A stretch of 18,217 bases of DNA, taken from assembly GCF_958445495.1 (NCBI RefSeq), contig NZ_CAUCSQ010000070.1, positions 1-18,217 on the forward strand, given 5' to 3'. Positions within the stretch are counted from its first letter, which is position 1. The number at the start of each line of letters is the position of its first letter. This DNA is from an uncultured Bacteroides sp. Lineage in GTDB: Bacteria > Bacteroidota > Bacteroidia > Bacteroidales > Bacteroidaceae. The notes below the pieces were generated by a model. It worked only from the letters and a program-made list of their open reading frames with translations, had not been told where the DNA came from and searched no databases. Positions 9,801-16,978 of this stretch are shown one piece after another. A program made the position numbers and the translations under genes.

Positions 9801-9984
9801 CAATCGTGTTCTCCAGTTCGCGGGCGGATGTATTGGCGGCAGACACCTGTATGGTAATCTCCGGAATGGCGATATCGGGAAGCAGCGATACGGGCAACGT
9901 GGAATAAGTCACCAGCCCGATAATAAAACAGGCAGTGAAAGCCATCAATACGGCAATAGGACGCTGAATCAAAAATTTTATCAT
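6892..9984 (-). CDS. Efflux RND transporter permease, HAE1-like
   Basis: This is the main proton-driven permease of the tripartite pump, 1030 residues, the usual AcrB-family size. Features in order: TM1 (about 8-30), the start of the porter domain with LPDIAIPEITIQV (35-47, matching the AcrB YPxIAPP region), TM2-TM6 (about 340-495) and the second half with TM7-TM12. TM4 reads GMMIDSSIIVTEN (401-413), so D405 is kept but the second acid of the AcrB DD pair is S. TPMLSSSLTTIAVFAPL (437-453) is a strong family signature. The TM10 motif GIVIND (926-931) carries N930 instead of the AcrB relay lysine, a variant known from many RND proteins. It starts 21 nt after the adaptor gene and ends 21 nt before the TolC gene. 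It is complete, with no frame break. The substrate (drug, bile salt, lipid or metal) is not decided by these residues. Confidence 0.95.
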   Translation of the reverse strand: MIKFLIQRPIAVLMAFTACFIIGLVTYSTLPVSLLPDIAIPEITIQVSAANTSARELENTIVKPLRGQLIQVSTLKDIHSESRDGAGVIRLSFDYGTNTDLAFIEVNEKIDAAMNFLPKETERPKVIKASATDIPVFYLNLTLKSDSVYSSTQQQSFLDLCEFAESVIKRRIEQLPEVAMVDVTGILERQVQVVPDEDKLAMMGFSIEDIESALSSNNVEPGSMTVRDGYYEYNIKFSTLLRTAEDVEDIYLHKGDRIVQLKDFCRVSIVPVKEKGVSLSNGKRAVTLAVIKQADENMDKMKNSLVGTMSYFQRVYPDIDFSISRNQTELLDYTISNLRQNLSLGFLFICLVAVLFLGDVKSPLVIGLSMVVSIVISFVFFYLCNRSLNIISLAGLILALGMMIDSSIIVTENISQYRERGYSLRRACIAGTGEVVTPMLSSSLTTIAVFAPLIFMSGIAGAIFYDQAFAVTVGLMVSYFTGIMLLPVLYLLVYRTGVRTRRWRWLSFRFDNPVKDHTLDRFYEAGIGCVFRHKALSVLFCTVSIPLCVFFFFFIDKQRMPDIEENELIVRIEWNENIHVDENKERVDGLFEELDGRSLEQTASVGRQDFILNRERELSSSEAELYFRTETSGEIAPLGQEIYRRLKERYPLAVVSFSPPETVFEKLFVTGGPDVVAEFYTRNRAQSPEAETIREVERELARVTGINPTGIAFENQLNLCIDKEKLLLYRVSYNELYRVLKTAFRENSVTMLRSYQQYLPINIAGNEKTVNRVLRETLVRTQPDGKGEVEHIPLWELVGVTPSEDLKSITSGRNGEFVPFDFYGVRDADKLMREVKLTAENTGDWDTGFSGSFFSNREMLDELVVILLISLLLMYFILAAQFESFLQPLLVLAEIPIDVAFALLLLWICGHTLNLMSAIGLIVTCGIVINDSILKLDAINELRKAGVPLLEAIHEAGRRRLRPIIMTSLTTIFAMVPLLFSSDMGSELQKPLSIAMIGTMTIGTAVSLFIIPLLYWFIYKNDEKRRITAG

Positions 9985-10005
9985 GCCTTCATGTATTTTT
10001 ATCGT

Positions 10006-11127
10006 TTACAGTCCGTCGGCCAGCGTCCTCATGTCCACATTGACTTCCGCCTCATGCGCCAGATTCAGGTTCCCGGTTACGATAACCGTGTCCCCTTCCA
10101 GCAACCCTTCCTCAATCCCCCTCCGGGACTTATCGGAAACAATATACTCCGCAGCATTTTCCAACCCCGTATGCACATAGTTCCACATAGCCTTGCCCTT
10201 TTTCAGCGTAAACACCACCTGCTTGCCGGAACGCAACACTACGGCCGTCTTGGGAATCACCAACTGTCCGTCCAAGTTGCGCCTGATGCTGACCCTCACG
10301 TTCATGCCGCTGAACAACTTGCCTTCACCGTCTACGTCAGCCTTCACCTTTACCATCCCGTTGGCATCCACCAACGGATTGATTTCGGACACGCTGCCTT
10401 CAAACGAACTTCCGCCCGCATAAGGGACAACCGTCACTTCATCACCTTTCTTAATAAAAGCGAGCTCATTCTCCAGTACGGTAAATTCAGCCTCCATATT
10501 CCCGGTACCGAGAACAGTGCAAAAGACGTCAGACGTATTAGCCGGATTATAGTTTTTTGAGAACAGGTTAGCCACCGTCCCGTCAAAAGGCGCGGCCAGC
10601 GTGGCATGTTCCGTCTCCCTTTTAGCCAGTTCATATTGGGATTTCGATTGTTCATAGCCGCTTTTCACTCTGGCAATCTTCATTATTTCCGCCGGAACCT
10701 TACCAAAATCATCCACAGAATACCCCTGCCCTATCAACACGTCTTTCAACTCCAACTCGGCTTTCAACAACGCATCTTCCGACTGGGACAATTTCTGCTC
10801 CAAACGGAACTTATCCAGCTCCGCCAGCTTTTGCCCTTTACGTACACGGTCGCCGTTTCTCACATAAATATGAGCAATGACCTCGCTTGTCTCAAAGCGC
10901 AAATCCGCCTTATTCCGCGCATTCACCTTCCCATTGCTTACCAGCTCATGGCTAAAACTCCGCCTTTCCAGGACTTGGACAGTCACCTCGTTTTTTGCAT
11001 CAGGAAGGGCAGTGGTTACTCCCTGTTCTTTCTTTTCTGCATCATTTTTCTTACCAACGCAAGCTGTTATTACAAAACAACAACCCATAAGTAACCAAAC
11101 CCGCAAAAGAATGTAATCATTTCTCAT
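10006..11127 (-). CDS. RND efflux periplasmic adaptor (membrane fusion protein), lipoprotein
   Basis: This adaptor links the RND permease with TolC in the periplasm. It has 373 residues. The signal peptide ends in the lipobox ITAC with the lipidated cysteine at C23, so it is probably anchored in a membrane by lipid. Then follow a first beta-barrel strand set, a lipoyl half (VIAHIYVRNGDRVRKGQKL), a helical hairpin rich in charged residues, and a second lipoyl half (TLAAPFDGTVANLF). The beta-barrel and membrane-proximal domain (VIPKTAVVLRSGKQVVF) come last, the usual HlyD_D23/AcrA order. I chose the ATG at 11127, since the 15-residue extension to 11172 would bury the signal peptide. It is the first gene of the efflux operon, with a promoter-like element just upstream. 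Confidence 0.93.
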   Translation of the reverse strand: MRNDYILLRVWLLMGCCFVITACVGKKNDAEKKEQGVTTALPDAKNEVTVQVLERRSFSHELVSNGKVNARNKADLRFETSEVIAHIYVRNGDRVRKGQKLAELDKFRLEQKLSQSEDALLKAELELKDVLIGQGYSVDDFGKVPAEIMKIARVKSGYEQSKSQYELAKRETEHATLAAPFDGTVANLFSKNYNPANTSDVFCTVLGTGNMEAEFTVLENELAFIKKGDEVTVVPYAGGSSFEGSVSEINPLVDANGMVKVKADVDGEGKLFSGMNVRVSIRRNLDGQLVIPKTAVVLRSGKQVVFTLKKGKAMWNYVHTGLENAAEYIVSDKSRRGIEEGLLEGDTVIVTGNLNLAHEAEVNVDMRTLADGL

Positions 11128-11429
11128 ATCATAATATTTCAAATATACATCAATCTCACCCAATATCTCCAACTAAAAAGAGTAATATAACACGTACAAA
11201 TACAGCATATATCCTCTCTTACAATCTCTCATTCCGGTTTCACTTAACAGTATATATAATCAAAAGGGAATTCAAATAGTCGGTGAACAAACCTCCAAAC
11301 ACACCAACAATACTATATCCGTATATATATTTCTTCACAATCAATCTTTAATAAAGTCCAACCCTAACAACACCCATTAAATCATATGTTCCCAATTACC
11401 TCCGTTTTGTTTCCCCTTACGCCATTTTC
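11128..11429. other. AT-rich intergenic region between propeller gene and efflux operon
   Basis: These 302 bases lie between two minus-strand genes. They hold the promoter-like element at 11140-11172 and several short alternating AT tracts (for example around 11250 and 11325). I see no reading frame with coding character on either strand, no convincing hairpin terminator for the propeller gene, and no tRNA. The base composition changes here, from the GC-richer efflux operon to the AT-richer cluster on the right. Confidence 0.6.
11140..11172 (-). promoter_or_regulatory. Promoter-like element for the efflux operon
   Basis: TATATTTG (11140-11147, minus strand) fits TAnnTTTG. A TTG (11170-11172) lies 22 nt upstream, slightly more than the usual 19-21. 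It is the only TAnnTTTG match in the 302-nt gap. The transcript would begin only about 10 nt before the ATG at 11127, an unusually short leader, so the true promoter may differ. Confidence 0.4.
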
Positions 11430-12584
11430 TCATTTCTTTCCAAAATCATAGCTAAATATCACCGGATTAGACTCTTCCGTTATTTGTTCCAATAAAGAAA
11501 GGCATTTCTCCGGACATCTCTTGCGCTTTTCCGGATTATTTTTCAAATTCTCTTTCATCTTAAAAAGTTCATAAGCGGGATAAACAAAGAAAATCCGATT
11601 GTTACCACTTTCCACAAACATATAGTTTGGCATCGGAATGCCATAATCCACATTCATAACCGTTTCATAATGAACGATATCCTGACTAACTTTATTTAGA
11701 ATAAATATTCCGGCAAGATTGGTTGAAAACAGTATAAAAGATTCAGATTCAACAACATTTGAGATTGCACATACATATTTATTTTCCAAACAGTATCTTA
11801 ATAACTCTACACATGAGAATTTATGCTCTTTCATATTTCCCGGAAATTCATAACCACCCCAATCTATATCAGCTTTTGAGAATATCTCCTTCCCTTTCAG
11901 TCCATAAATATGATTATCAAACTTACGAGTAAAAACAGGCGTTGTTCCTCCCGTCAATGTACGTCCCCGGAAATGGCAATAAGGAGCGATTTCAGTAAGA
12001 GGTTCAAGAATATCATACATTTCATCAGGATGCCGCTTATTCACAACAGTGATAGAAGTCTCCTCCAGTTTGTCGTTATAAAAAGTCGGTTTTGATAAAT
12101 AAATGTATTCCTCATCTATGGCTAAAGAATGAAAGCTTACCTTACTGTCCAGACGCATTGTCCTGATATATTTTCCACTTAAATCATAATATAGCAAAAC
12201 AGACGGATAAGCCAATAATACCAATTGTGAAGAAGTCGAATCAAAAGCCATATCCATGAGCCGTATATACTCGCCCGGACCATTTCCTACCGACTTAATG
12301 GTATGCATCAACTCTCCGTTATGCGTATAAAACAAAACTTGATTAGCTCTCTTATCCAGAATACAATACACGCTATCATGTTCAATAACATGGTCTATAG
12401 ACGTAATCAACGACTGCTCTTTCTGCTCTAACATAAAAACGCGAGGATTTGAAAATAAAGATGTATCCCGAACGACATCAATATAATCAGAAACTACCGC
12501 CATTGAACTGCCTATGCGAGAAGACGATTGGCAACAACTTAACAGACATATAATGCCTAGCAATGCTACTTTCATATTACTCAT
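11430..12584 (-). CDS. 6-bladed beta-propeller lipoprotein
   Basis: This is a lipoprotein of 384 residues. The signal peptide ends in CLLSC (lipidated cysteine C17 or C18). The rest is a run of four-strand repeats with the pattern of Bacteroidota 6-bladed propellers: DSVYCILDKRANQVLFYTHNGEL (69-91), given here by its ends DSVYCILD and YTHNGEL, followed by the family signature GNGPGEY (100-106). Propellers of this type are common lipoproteins of Bacteroides with no assigned reaction; binding of a protein or glycan partner is plausible. The ATG at 12584 overlaps the end of the ligase-like gene by 8 nt, and a second ATG at 12575 is also possible. The purine-rich stretch GAAGAAAA lies upstream. 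It is the last gene of the overlapping trio. It is related in fold to the protein at 16979-18064, but the sequences differ widely. Confidence 0.85.
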   Translation of the reverse strand: MSNMKVALLGIICLLSCCQSSSRIGSSMAVVSDYIDVVRDTSLFSNPRVFMLEQKEQSLITSIDHVIEHDSVYCILDKRANQVLFYTHNGELMHTIKSVGNGPGEYIRLMDMAFDSTSSQLVLLAYPSVLLYYDLSGKYIRTMRLDSKVSFHSLAIDEEYIYLSKPTFYNDKLEETSITVVNKRHPDEMYDILEPLTEIAPYCHFRGRTLTGGTTPVFTRKFDNHIYGLKGKEIFSKADIDWGGYEFPGNMKEHKFSCVELLRYCLENKYVCAISNVVESESFILFSTNLAGIFILNKVSQDIVHYETVMNVDYGIPMPNYMFVESGNNRIFFVYPAYELFKMKENLKNNPEKRKRCPEKCLSLLEQITEESNPVIFSYDFGKK

Positions 12585-14262
12585 TCTCTGTTTTTTCTTC
12601 TAATAATTTTACTTTCTCCCTCATCTCCCGAATTGCTGCCGATTGAACCTTCGGTTCCTTCGTCAATACTATCTCAACCGCCCGTTTCAACTTTTCAGGT
12701 TGCCTATATGCCGGTTCAGCATAAAGTTTCGCCAACAAATAATACGGATAAATCCGCCCCGGAAGTCGATGAGTAGAACGAATCAAATATTCTTCGGCTT
12801 TCCCATAGTCTCCTGACGCCTGGTAATTCTTAGCGATAATATTCAAAATCATCGCATCGCAACAGACTCTCTCCGCCTCTTTCAATATCCGGTTGGAAGT
12901 ATCATATTTTTTTAAGTTATGCAGACAACGCCCGTATTCAAAAAGGAAACGCGGACGATTCTTCAAAAACGGATATAACTTTCCATACTCTTCTTCCGCT
13001 TTACTATACGCCTGAATGCCATACAACATCCTACATTGTACCCATTCCCGACAAACATCATACGTATTATACCGTACCAACCATATACCTGTCCCCCCAA
13101 TTGCAAAGGCCAATAAAAGAACCGACTTACGCGAACGCTCCAAAAGACATGCCACTAAAAGAAGAAAAAACGCAACGAGAAAACAAGGATACTCCATCGG
13201 ATAAGAGGAAAAAGAGAAAACAAGTAATGAAATAACCCCACCACAAATCCCGATACGTTTCTGCCTGATTCCATAATACAGACAACCTACCACTATCGTC
13301 AGCACAAGCGCCAGAACAAGAACCCCACACTCTATGGCTATTTGCAGATATTCATTAAAAGCATATTCCGGACTACCTGCCACACGTTCTTCATCTTCAC
13401 CATAACCGCCTTTCGCAAAATACGCTTCCTGCTCTTGTCCGTAAGCATAAGCAAAATTCCCAATACCATACGCAGAAAAAGGTCTCTTAGCCACAGCCAA
13501 ACTACTTATCTTCCACATAAACAGACGCCCTTTGGCAGAATCCGCTTTCAAACGATAAACACCTATGCTTCCCGCTATTAAAAAGACAGACAGCAAAATA
13601 AAAACGGCCATCATTTTTCCACGATGCCTTCCCCAAATCCGTCCCAACCAGTCTTTCCACGAATAATGTACACTACAGACAAATATTCCCGAAACAATAG
13701 CCGCCAACCACGCCGAACGGCTCATTCCTGCCGGAAGCACACAAACAAGCAACAAAAACACTCCGAAAGAAAAATAATATCCTGTCCACTCCGCCCATGT
13801 GCGTTGTTTTATGGCATTCAGCCGCAACCATTCGTACAAACATACCGGAAACACCAATGCCAAATAACCGGAATACGGACCAGGATTAAAAAAAGAACCA
13901 GTCACTGCATATAATGAATGATTGGAAACAGCAAAACCGTAAATCTGCCGTAGCCCCCAAATAGCCTCAACACCTCCCATCAAAATAAGTCCCCAAGTTA
14001 CCGAATGACGAAAGCAATATACTCCTTTCGTCGATAATAAAAGAGCCGACAATCCCAATATCGTAAAACCAATGGAAGCCCATCCGCACCATAACCATTG
14101 ATAAGATACATCTCCGGCAGGGATATAAGACGAATAAGCACAAACAGTGCTTAATAACCCGATAACCCCTATCGACATCAAAGCCATAGAAGCATATATT
14201 CTTATCTGCGAAAAACGTATTCTTATCATCCTCATGAACCAGTTAAATCTTATTTTCCGCAT
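12577..14262 (-). CDS. O-antigen-ligase-like polytopic membrane protein with C-terminal TPRs
   Basis: This protein of 561 residues has about ten to twelve TM segments (about 23-400) followed by a soluble tail with tetratricopeptide repeats (about 415-545, for example GDYGKAEEYLIRS). WaaL/Wzy-type features are GSFFNPGPYSGYLALVFP (122-139), MSRSAWLA (180-187), the periplasmic-loop segment RLFMWK with AYGIGNF (246-270), and AFNEYLQIAIECG (301-313). In this family such residues serve transfer of an undecaprenyl-linked glycan to lipid A, a protein or another glycan. Which acceptor is used here is not visible, and no glycosyltransferase or flippase is near. The ATG at 14262 follows GAGAGGGA and overlaps the DUF1573 gene by 20 nt; an ATG at 14235 would leave a 7-nt gap instead. 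Overlap on both sides suggests translational coupling. Protein O-glycan transferase, polysaccharide polymerase and ligase all remain possible. Confidence 0.83.
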   Translation of the reverse strand: MRKIRFNWFMRMIRIRFSQIRIYASMALMSIGVIGLLSTVCAYSSYIPAGDVSYQWLWCGWASIGFTILGLSALLLSTKGVYCFRHSVTWGLILMGGVEAIWGLRQIYGFAVSNHSLYAVTGSFFNPGPYSGYLALVFPVCLYEWLRLNAIKQRTWAEWTGYYFSFGVFLLLVCVLPAGMSRSAWLAAIVSGIFVCSVHYSWKDWLGRIWGRHRGKMMAVFILLSVFLIAGSIGVYRLKADSAKGRLFMWKISSLAVAKRPFSAYGIGNFAYAYGQEQEAYFAKGGYGEDEERVAGSPEYAFNEYLQIAIECGVLVLALVLTIVVGCLYYGIRQKRIGICGGVISLLVFSFSSYPMEYPCFLVAFFLLLVACLLERSRKSVLLLAFAIGGTGIWLVRYNTYDVCREWVQCRMLYGIQAYSKAEEEYGKLYPFLKNRPRFLFEYGRCLHNLKKYDTSNRILKEAERVCCDAMILNIIAKNYQASGDYGKAEEYLIRSTHRLPGRIYPYYLLAKLYAEPAYRQPEKLKRAVEIVLTKEPKVQSAAIREMREKVKLLEEKTENE

Positions 14263-15139
14263 TCCCTCTCAATCTGACAATCACAGGAGAAATCCCCACA
14301 TTGCAATAGACAGAAATCGTTTTATCGAAATATTCCGGCTGTTCTGCCTGATAACTGATATATAACGTACCATCCTCACCCGGTAATATCGGTTCTTTAG
14401 GATAATCCGCCGTAATACAACCACAGGAAGTAGTTACGTCATTAATTACCAACGGACCGTTCCCCGTATTCCGGATATTCAGGCTCCTTGCCTGTCTCTC
14501 CTTCCACGGAAAAACTCCCATATCCAGTACCGGCGGAGTTATTCTCAGAGAAGTTTGTCGCCTGTCATCATTATTTCCAGAAAATTTATCATCCGAAAGA
14601 ATTTGCAGATACAAATCCCTGACCTTACCATTATAAACCGGATTGCCGACAGCAACAACTTTATTATCCTCATTTAAAAGAAAAGTCTGGAAATCCATTC
14701 TCTTTGGAAAACGGTTCAACAGATTAAGGCTATCCTGTTCATCTATACATACCGGATTATCAAACGAAGACATTCTCAAAGTCTGATAAAGCCCTGTCCC
14801 CTTCTTTGGAAAAAAGAAAAAAAGGAACTGGACGGAATCAGTACAAGTAGAATCAACCTGACACATGAACTTCTTCCAATCAGCGAGCCGCATTCTACAT
14901 CCGGTACATCCCACAGAATCGGTATAGACCAACACCTTATATCGACTTTTCCGAAGAAAACCAACCGTATCCTTACCCTGGACAGTAAAAACAGCATGTG
15001 AAGGAAATAAAATTTCCCTCTGCTCCCATTCTTTCAGTAATACGGTTAACTGTTCCCTGTTTTTAGCCCCCTTACAGGACGTAAGTAACAATATCAAAAG
15101 TCCTAAAAAACAATATTTCATAATTAAATGTATTTTCAT
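14243..15139 (-). CDS. Lipoprotein with N-terminal CxxC domain and C-terminal DUF1573 domain
   Basis: This protein has 298 residues. The signal peptide ends in the lipobox LTSC (C22). The first domain (about 30-185) has a thioredoxin-like start, VLVYTDSVGCTGC, with C78-T-G-C81 after a beta strand, and later VCIDEQDSL, as in AhpC/TlpA-like folds. The sequence match to known thioredoxins is weak. The second domain (about 197-295) is a DUF1573 immunoglobulin-like module with the core TTSCGCITADYP (C239, C241) and LPGEDGTLYISY. DUF1573 proteins are envelope proteins of unknown role in Bacteroidota. The ATG at 15139 overlaps the TGA of the broken gene upstream (ATGA); an ATG at 15121 also keeps the signal peptide. 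The ligase-like gene starts inside its 3' end. A redox or binding function towards cysteines is inference. Confidence 0.82.
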   Translation of the reverse strand: MKIHLIMKYCFLGLLILLLTSCKGAKNREQLTVLLKEWEQREILFPSHAVFTVQGKDTVGFLRKSRYKVLVYTDSVGCTGCRMRLADWKKFMCQVDSTCTDSVQFLFFFFPKKGTGLYQTLRMSSFDNPVCIDEQDSLNLLNRFPKRMDFQTFLLNEDNKVVAVGNPVYNGKVRDLYLQILSDDKFSGNNDDRRQTSLRITPPVLDMGVFPWKERQARSLNIRNTGNGPLVINDVTTSCGCITADYPKEPILPGEDGTLYISYQAEQPEYFDKTISVYCNVGISPVIVRLRGNAENKI

Positions 15140-15482
15140 AACGCTTCGCTTTCACCGTGTTCATAAACATAGTTCAGGCAGGAAATTGCCAATCTACCAT
15201 GTCGTTCATAAATTCGCACCATTTTTATACATACATAAAAAGAAACAAACATCTCCCCGCCAGGCTTTGAAAACAGTCAACTTATTATATACAAAACCAT
15301 TAGCCTTACCCTCCTCTTTCTTCAACAAATCAAATCGGATAGTTGCCAAATTGGCGAATCTTATGTTCTTTATCCAATAACAAACATTCATATTCATCAT
15401 CCTGTGACAGAAAACAATAAGAACTAAGAACTGTAATCATCCATTCCTTTCTTCCAATCCATTTGTCAATTATGAAATCCAT
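15136..15482 (-). pseudogene. Remnant of a propeller gene (BF3164/TolB-like type), two frame breaks
   Basis: Three consecutive minus-strand frames give one continuous propeller-like sequence. Frame one (15482-15330, 50 codons) contains DDEYECLLLDKEHKIRQFG then NYP and ends at TGA. Frame two (about 15330-15275) reads KKEEGKANGFVYNKLTVF. Frame three (about 15275-15136) reads KPGGEMFVSFYV, then RIYERHGRLAIS, and ends at TGA. The order 'FGxYP, acidic stretch, Y-x-x-L, P-x-G-x-x-F' is that of BF3164-like 6-bladed propellers. The second break lies in a CTGTTTTCAAAG stretch with short T and A runs. About 115 codons remain of a family usually near 350, so material is also lost. The final TGA overlaps the ATG of the DUF1573 gene as ATGA, which marks it as a former coupled operon member. 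The 93 bases from 15483 to 15575 hold nothing I can name. The family assignment comes from pattern recognition only. Confidence 0.6.
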
Positions 15483-15575
15483 CAAAAACAGAAGATTTCA
15501 ATAACCTCTATAAATATTTGCTCGTTATCATAATAATGAATACTTGCGTTCTCATTTCTTCACCATAATTCCGTT

Positions 15576-16331
15576 TCAAATCCGTCTCAACATCCGCTTC
15601 CATCGGAGTTTTCCACTTTTCTTATCACGAGAAAACCAAATAAACTGACCGACTCCTAAAATAAAATCTTCCGGCAAAATCCCCCAAAAACGGGAATCGT
15701 AAGAATCAGTAGCATTGTCACCACGCATAAAATAGTAATTCCGGCAAAAGCGATAAGTATGAATAACCGAATCACCGAGTAAAATTACATTCCCCAAACA
15801 TTTCAACCGATTCCCAGTCTCATACTCTATACATTTACGGTAATCATTATAATTCAACGAATCAATCGATAGTTCATCACCCGAACAGGGAAGATATACA
15901 TGAAACTTTTTCAAATGCCGTTTCCATTCATAAATCTCCCCCGGAACACCCACACAACGTTTACAATAATACAGTTTCGATTCAAGTTTCATCTTATTCG
16001 CATTAGAAGAATAAGGAAAGTTAAAAACGACTATATCGTTTTTGCGAATTCCGCGTACCCCTTTCTCCCTATGAATTACCGACCTTCCAGAACCATCTTC
16101 CCCCCATATCCTACGTCCTGGGATTTGCAAAGAAGTAATAATATAGTCACCTCCAAGCAAAGTCGGAGCCATCGAATATGTGGGTATCACACACGAAGCA
16201 AATAAATACAATCGTGCTAATACGTAACCTTGGAACAATAAGAGAACTACCAATAATACTTTACTGGACTTCTTGAATATGGGTTTCAAAGCCTTGGTTC
16301 TTTTCAATATATTTTCTGATATCCTACACAT
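15576..16331 (-). CDS. lepB: Signal peptidase I (S26 family)
   Basis: This membrane-bound Ser/Lys protease removes signal peptides from exported proteins on the outer face of the inner membrane. It has 251 residues and one TM helix at about 24-47. All S26 boxes are there: box B PTYSMAPTLLGGDYI with nucleophile S53, box C KNDIVVFNFPY (97-107), box D KRCVGVPGE with general base K124, and box E GDNATDSYDSRFWG (204-217). The stretch IPGRRIWGEDG before box C is typical of Bacteroidota enzymes. The protein is complete and should be active. It is shorter than the usual housekeeping enzyme of the phylum, and it sits among accessory envelope genes rather than next to housekeeping genes. It may therefore be an extra, dedicated copy; that is inference. 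It lies 79 nt after the cysteine-rich gene and 93 nt before the propeller remnant. Confidence 0.92.
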   Translation of the reverse strand: MCRISENILKRTKALKPIFKKSSKVLLVVLLLFQGYVLARLYLFASCVIPTYSMAPTLLGGDYIITSLQIPGRRIWGEDGSGRSVIHREKGVRGIRKNDIVVFNFPYSSNANKMKLESKLYYCKRCVGVPGEIYEWKRHLKKFHVYLPCSGDELSIDSLNYNDYRKCIEYETGNRLKCLGNVILLGDSVIHTYRFCRNYYFMRGDNATDSYDSRFWGILPEDFILGVGQFIWFSRDKKSGKLRWKRMLRRI

Positions 16332-16410
16332 TTCTATGATAACTACCGATTGAATTCAAGATACAAGAACAATCAACATAATATCCCGGAAACAAAGATT
16401 ATTCCTCTTC

Positions 16411-16971
16411 TTATTTAATCTGTTTTATCTCAAAAAACTTCTTTTTTATCCCTTTCAAATAGATATCTGTATAATTTTCAAATGCCTTCTCCGGAATAAA
16501 AAAATGTCTCACAGAATCATTCTGCAAAATGAAATAGCAAACAGCTGTTGACTCATTTATGGGTATTTCCATATTCCGGCTACTTAACCTCATAGTATTC
16601 CGCCTTTTGAAATTAGTTTTTTCATTAAAGTCAGAAGCAATGAATATAATTTGAGGATTTGATTCTGAATCAAGGAAATATTCATCAATCTTATTCATAG
16701 CAAAATTAACACAAGTACCACAAGACAAACAAGAATAATAACAGACTAATAAGGGTCTTTCCTTAGCTACATTTGGAACAATGAGTACACAATCATTATT
16801 CCGAATAGATTCATATATATTATTCTCCATATACATTCTTTCCATCCATTTTTCAGAATTATCACTGCTACTCATCTGCTTCCCCATCACCTGCATCTGA
16901 TAATAAATAACAATTAAACTTGTTAATACAATAATTGATATGGTGATACATATTATAAACGTCCATTTCAT
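16411..16971 (-). CDS. Small membrane-anchored protein with four clustered cysteines, thioredoxin-like candidate
   Basis: I do not recognise a named family with certainty. The protein has 186 residues with an N-terminal TM anchor (about 4-24) and an extracytoplasmic remainder. After a beta strand (RPLLVCYYS) comes a cluster C77-x3-C81-x2-C84-x2-C87, which holds two overlapping CxxC motifs (CLSC and CGTC), then an amphipathic helix (VNFAMNKIDEYF) and a strand PQIIFIASDF. This strand-CxxC-helix-strand order suggests a thioredoxin or TlpA-like fold. The usual cis-proline is not clear. The ATG at 16971 lies 7 nt after the upstream propeller gene's stop, so the two are probably co-translated. It is strongly AT-rich. 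A redox role is likely but not shown, and metal binding by the four cysteines is an alternative. Confidence 0.7.
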   Translation of the reverse strand: MKWTFIICITISIIVLTSLIVIYYQMQVMGKQMSSSDNSEKWMERMYMENNIYESIRNNDCVLIVPNVAKERPLLVCYYSCLSCGTCVNFAMNKIDEYFLDSESNPQIIFIASDFNEKTNFKRRNTMRLSSRNMEIPINESTAVCYFILQNDSVRHFFIPEKAFENYTDIYLKGIKKKFFEIKQIK

Positions 16972-16978
16972 ACAAATA

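Noticed and set aside
11128..11429. Small exported peptide gene (NVEALA-like) in the gaps of the right-hand cluster
   Set aside because: The gaps at 11128-11429, 15483-15575, 16332-16410 and 18092-18217 were read on the minus strand. No frame with a signal peptide or such a motif was found.
15206..15400. 64-codon minus-strand frame as a stand-alone small gene
   Set aside because: Only its middle part continues the propeller-like reading; its start and end are out of frame relative to the restored sequence. It is better explained as one segment of the broken gene.
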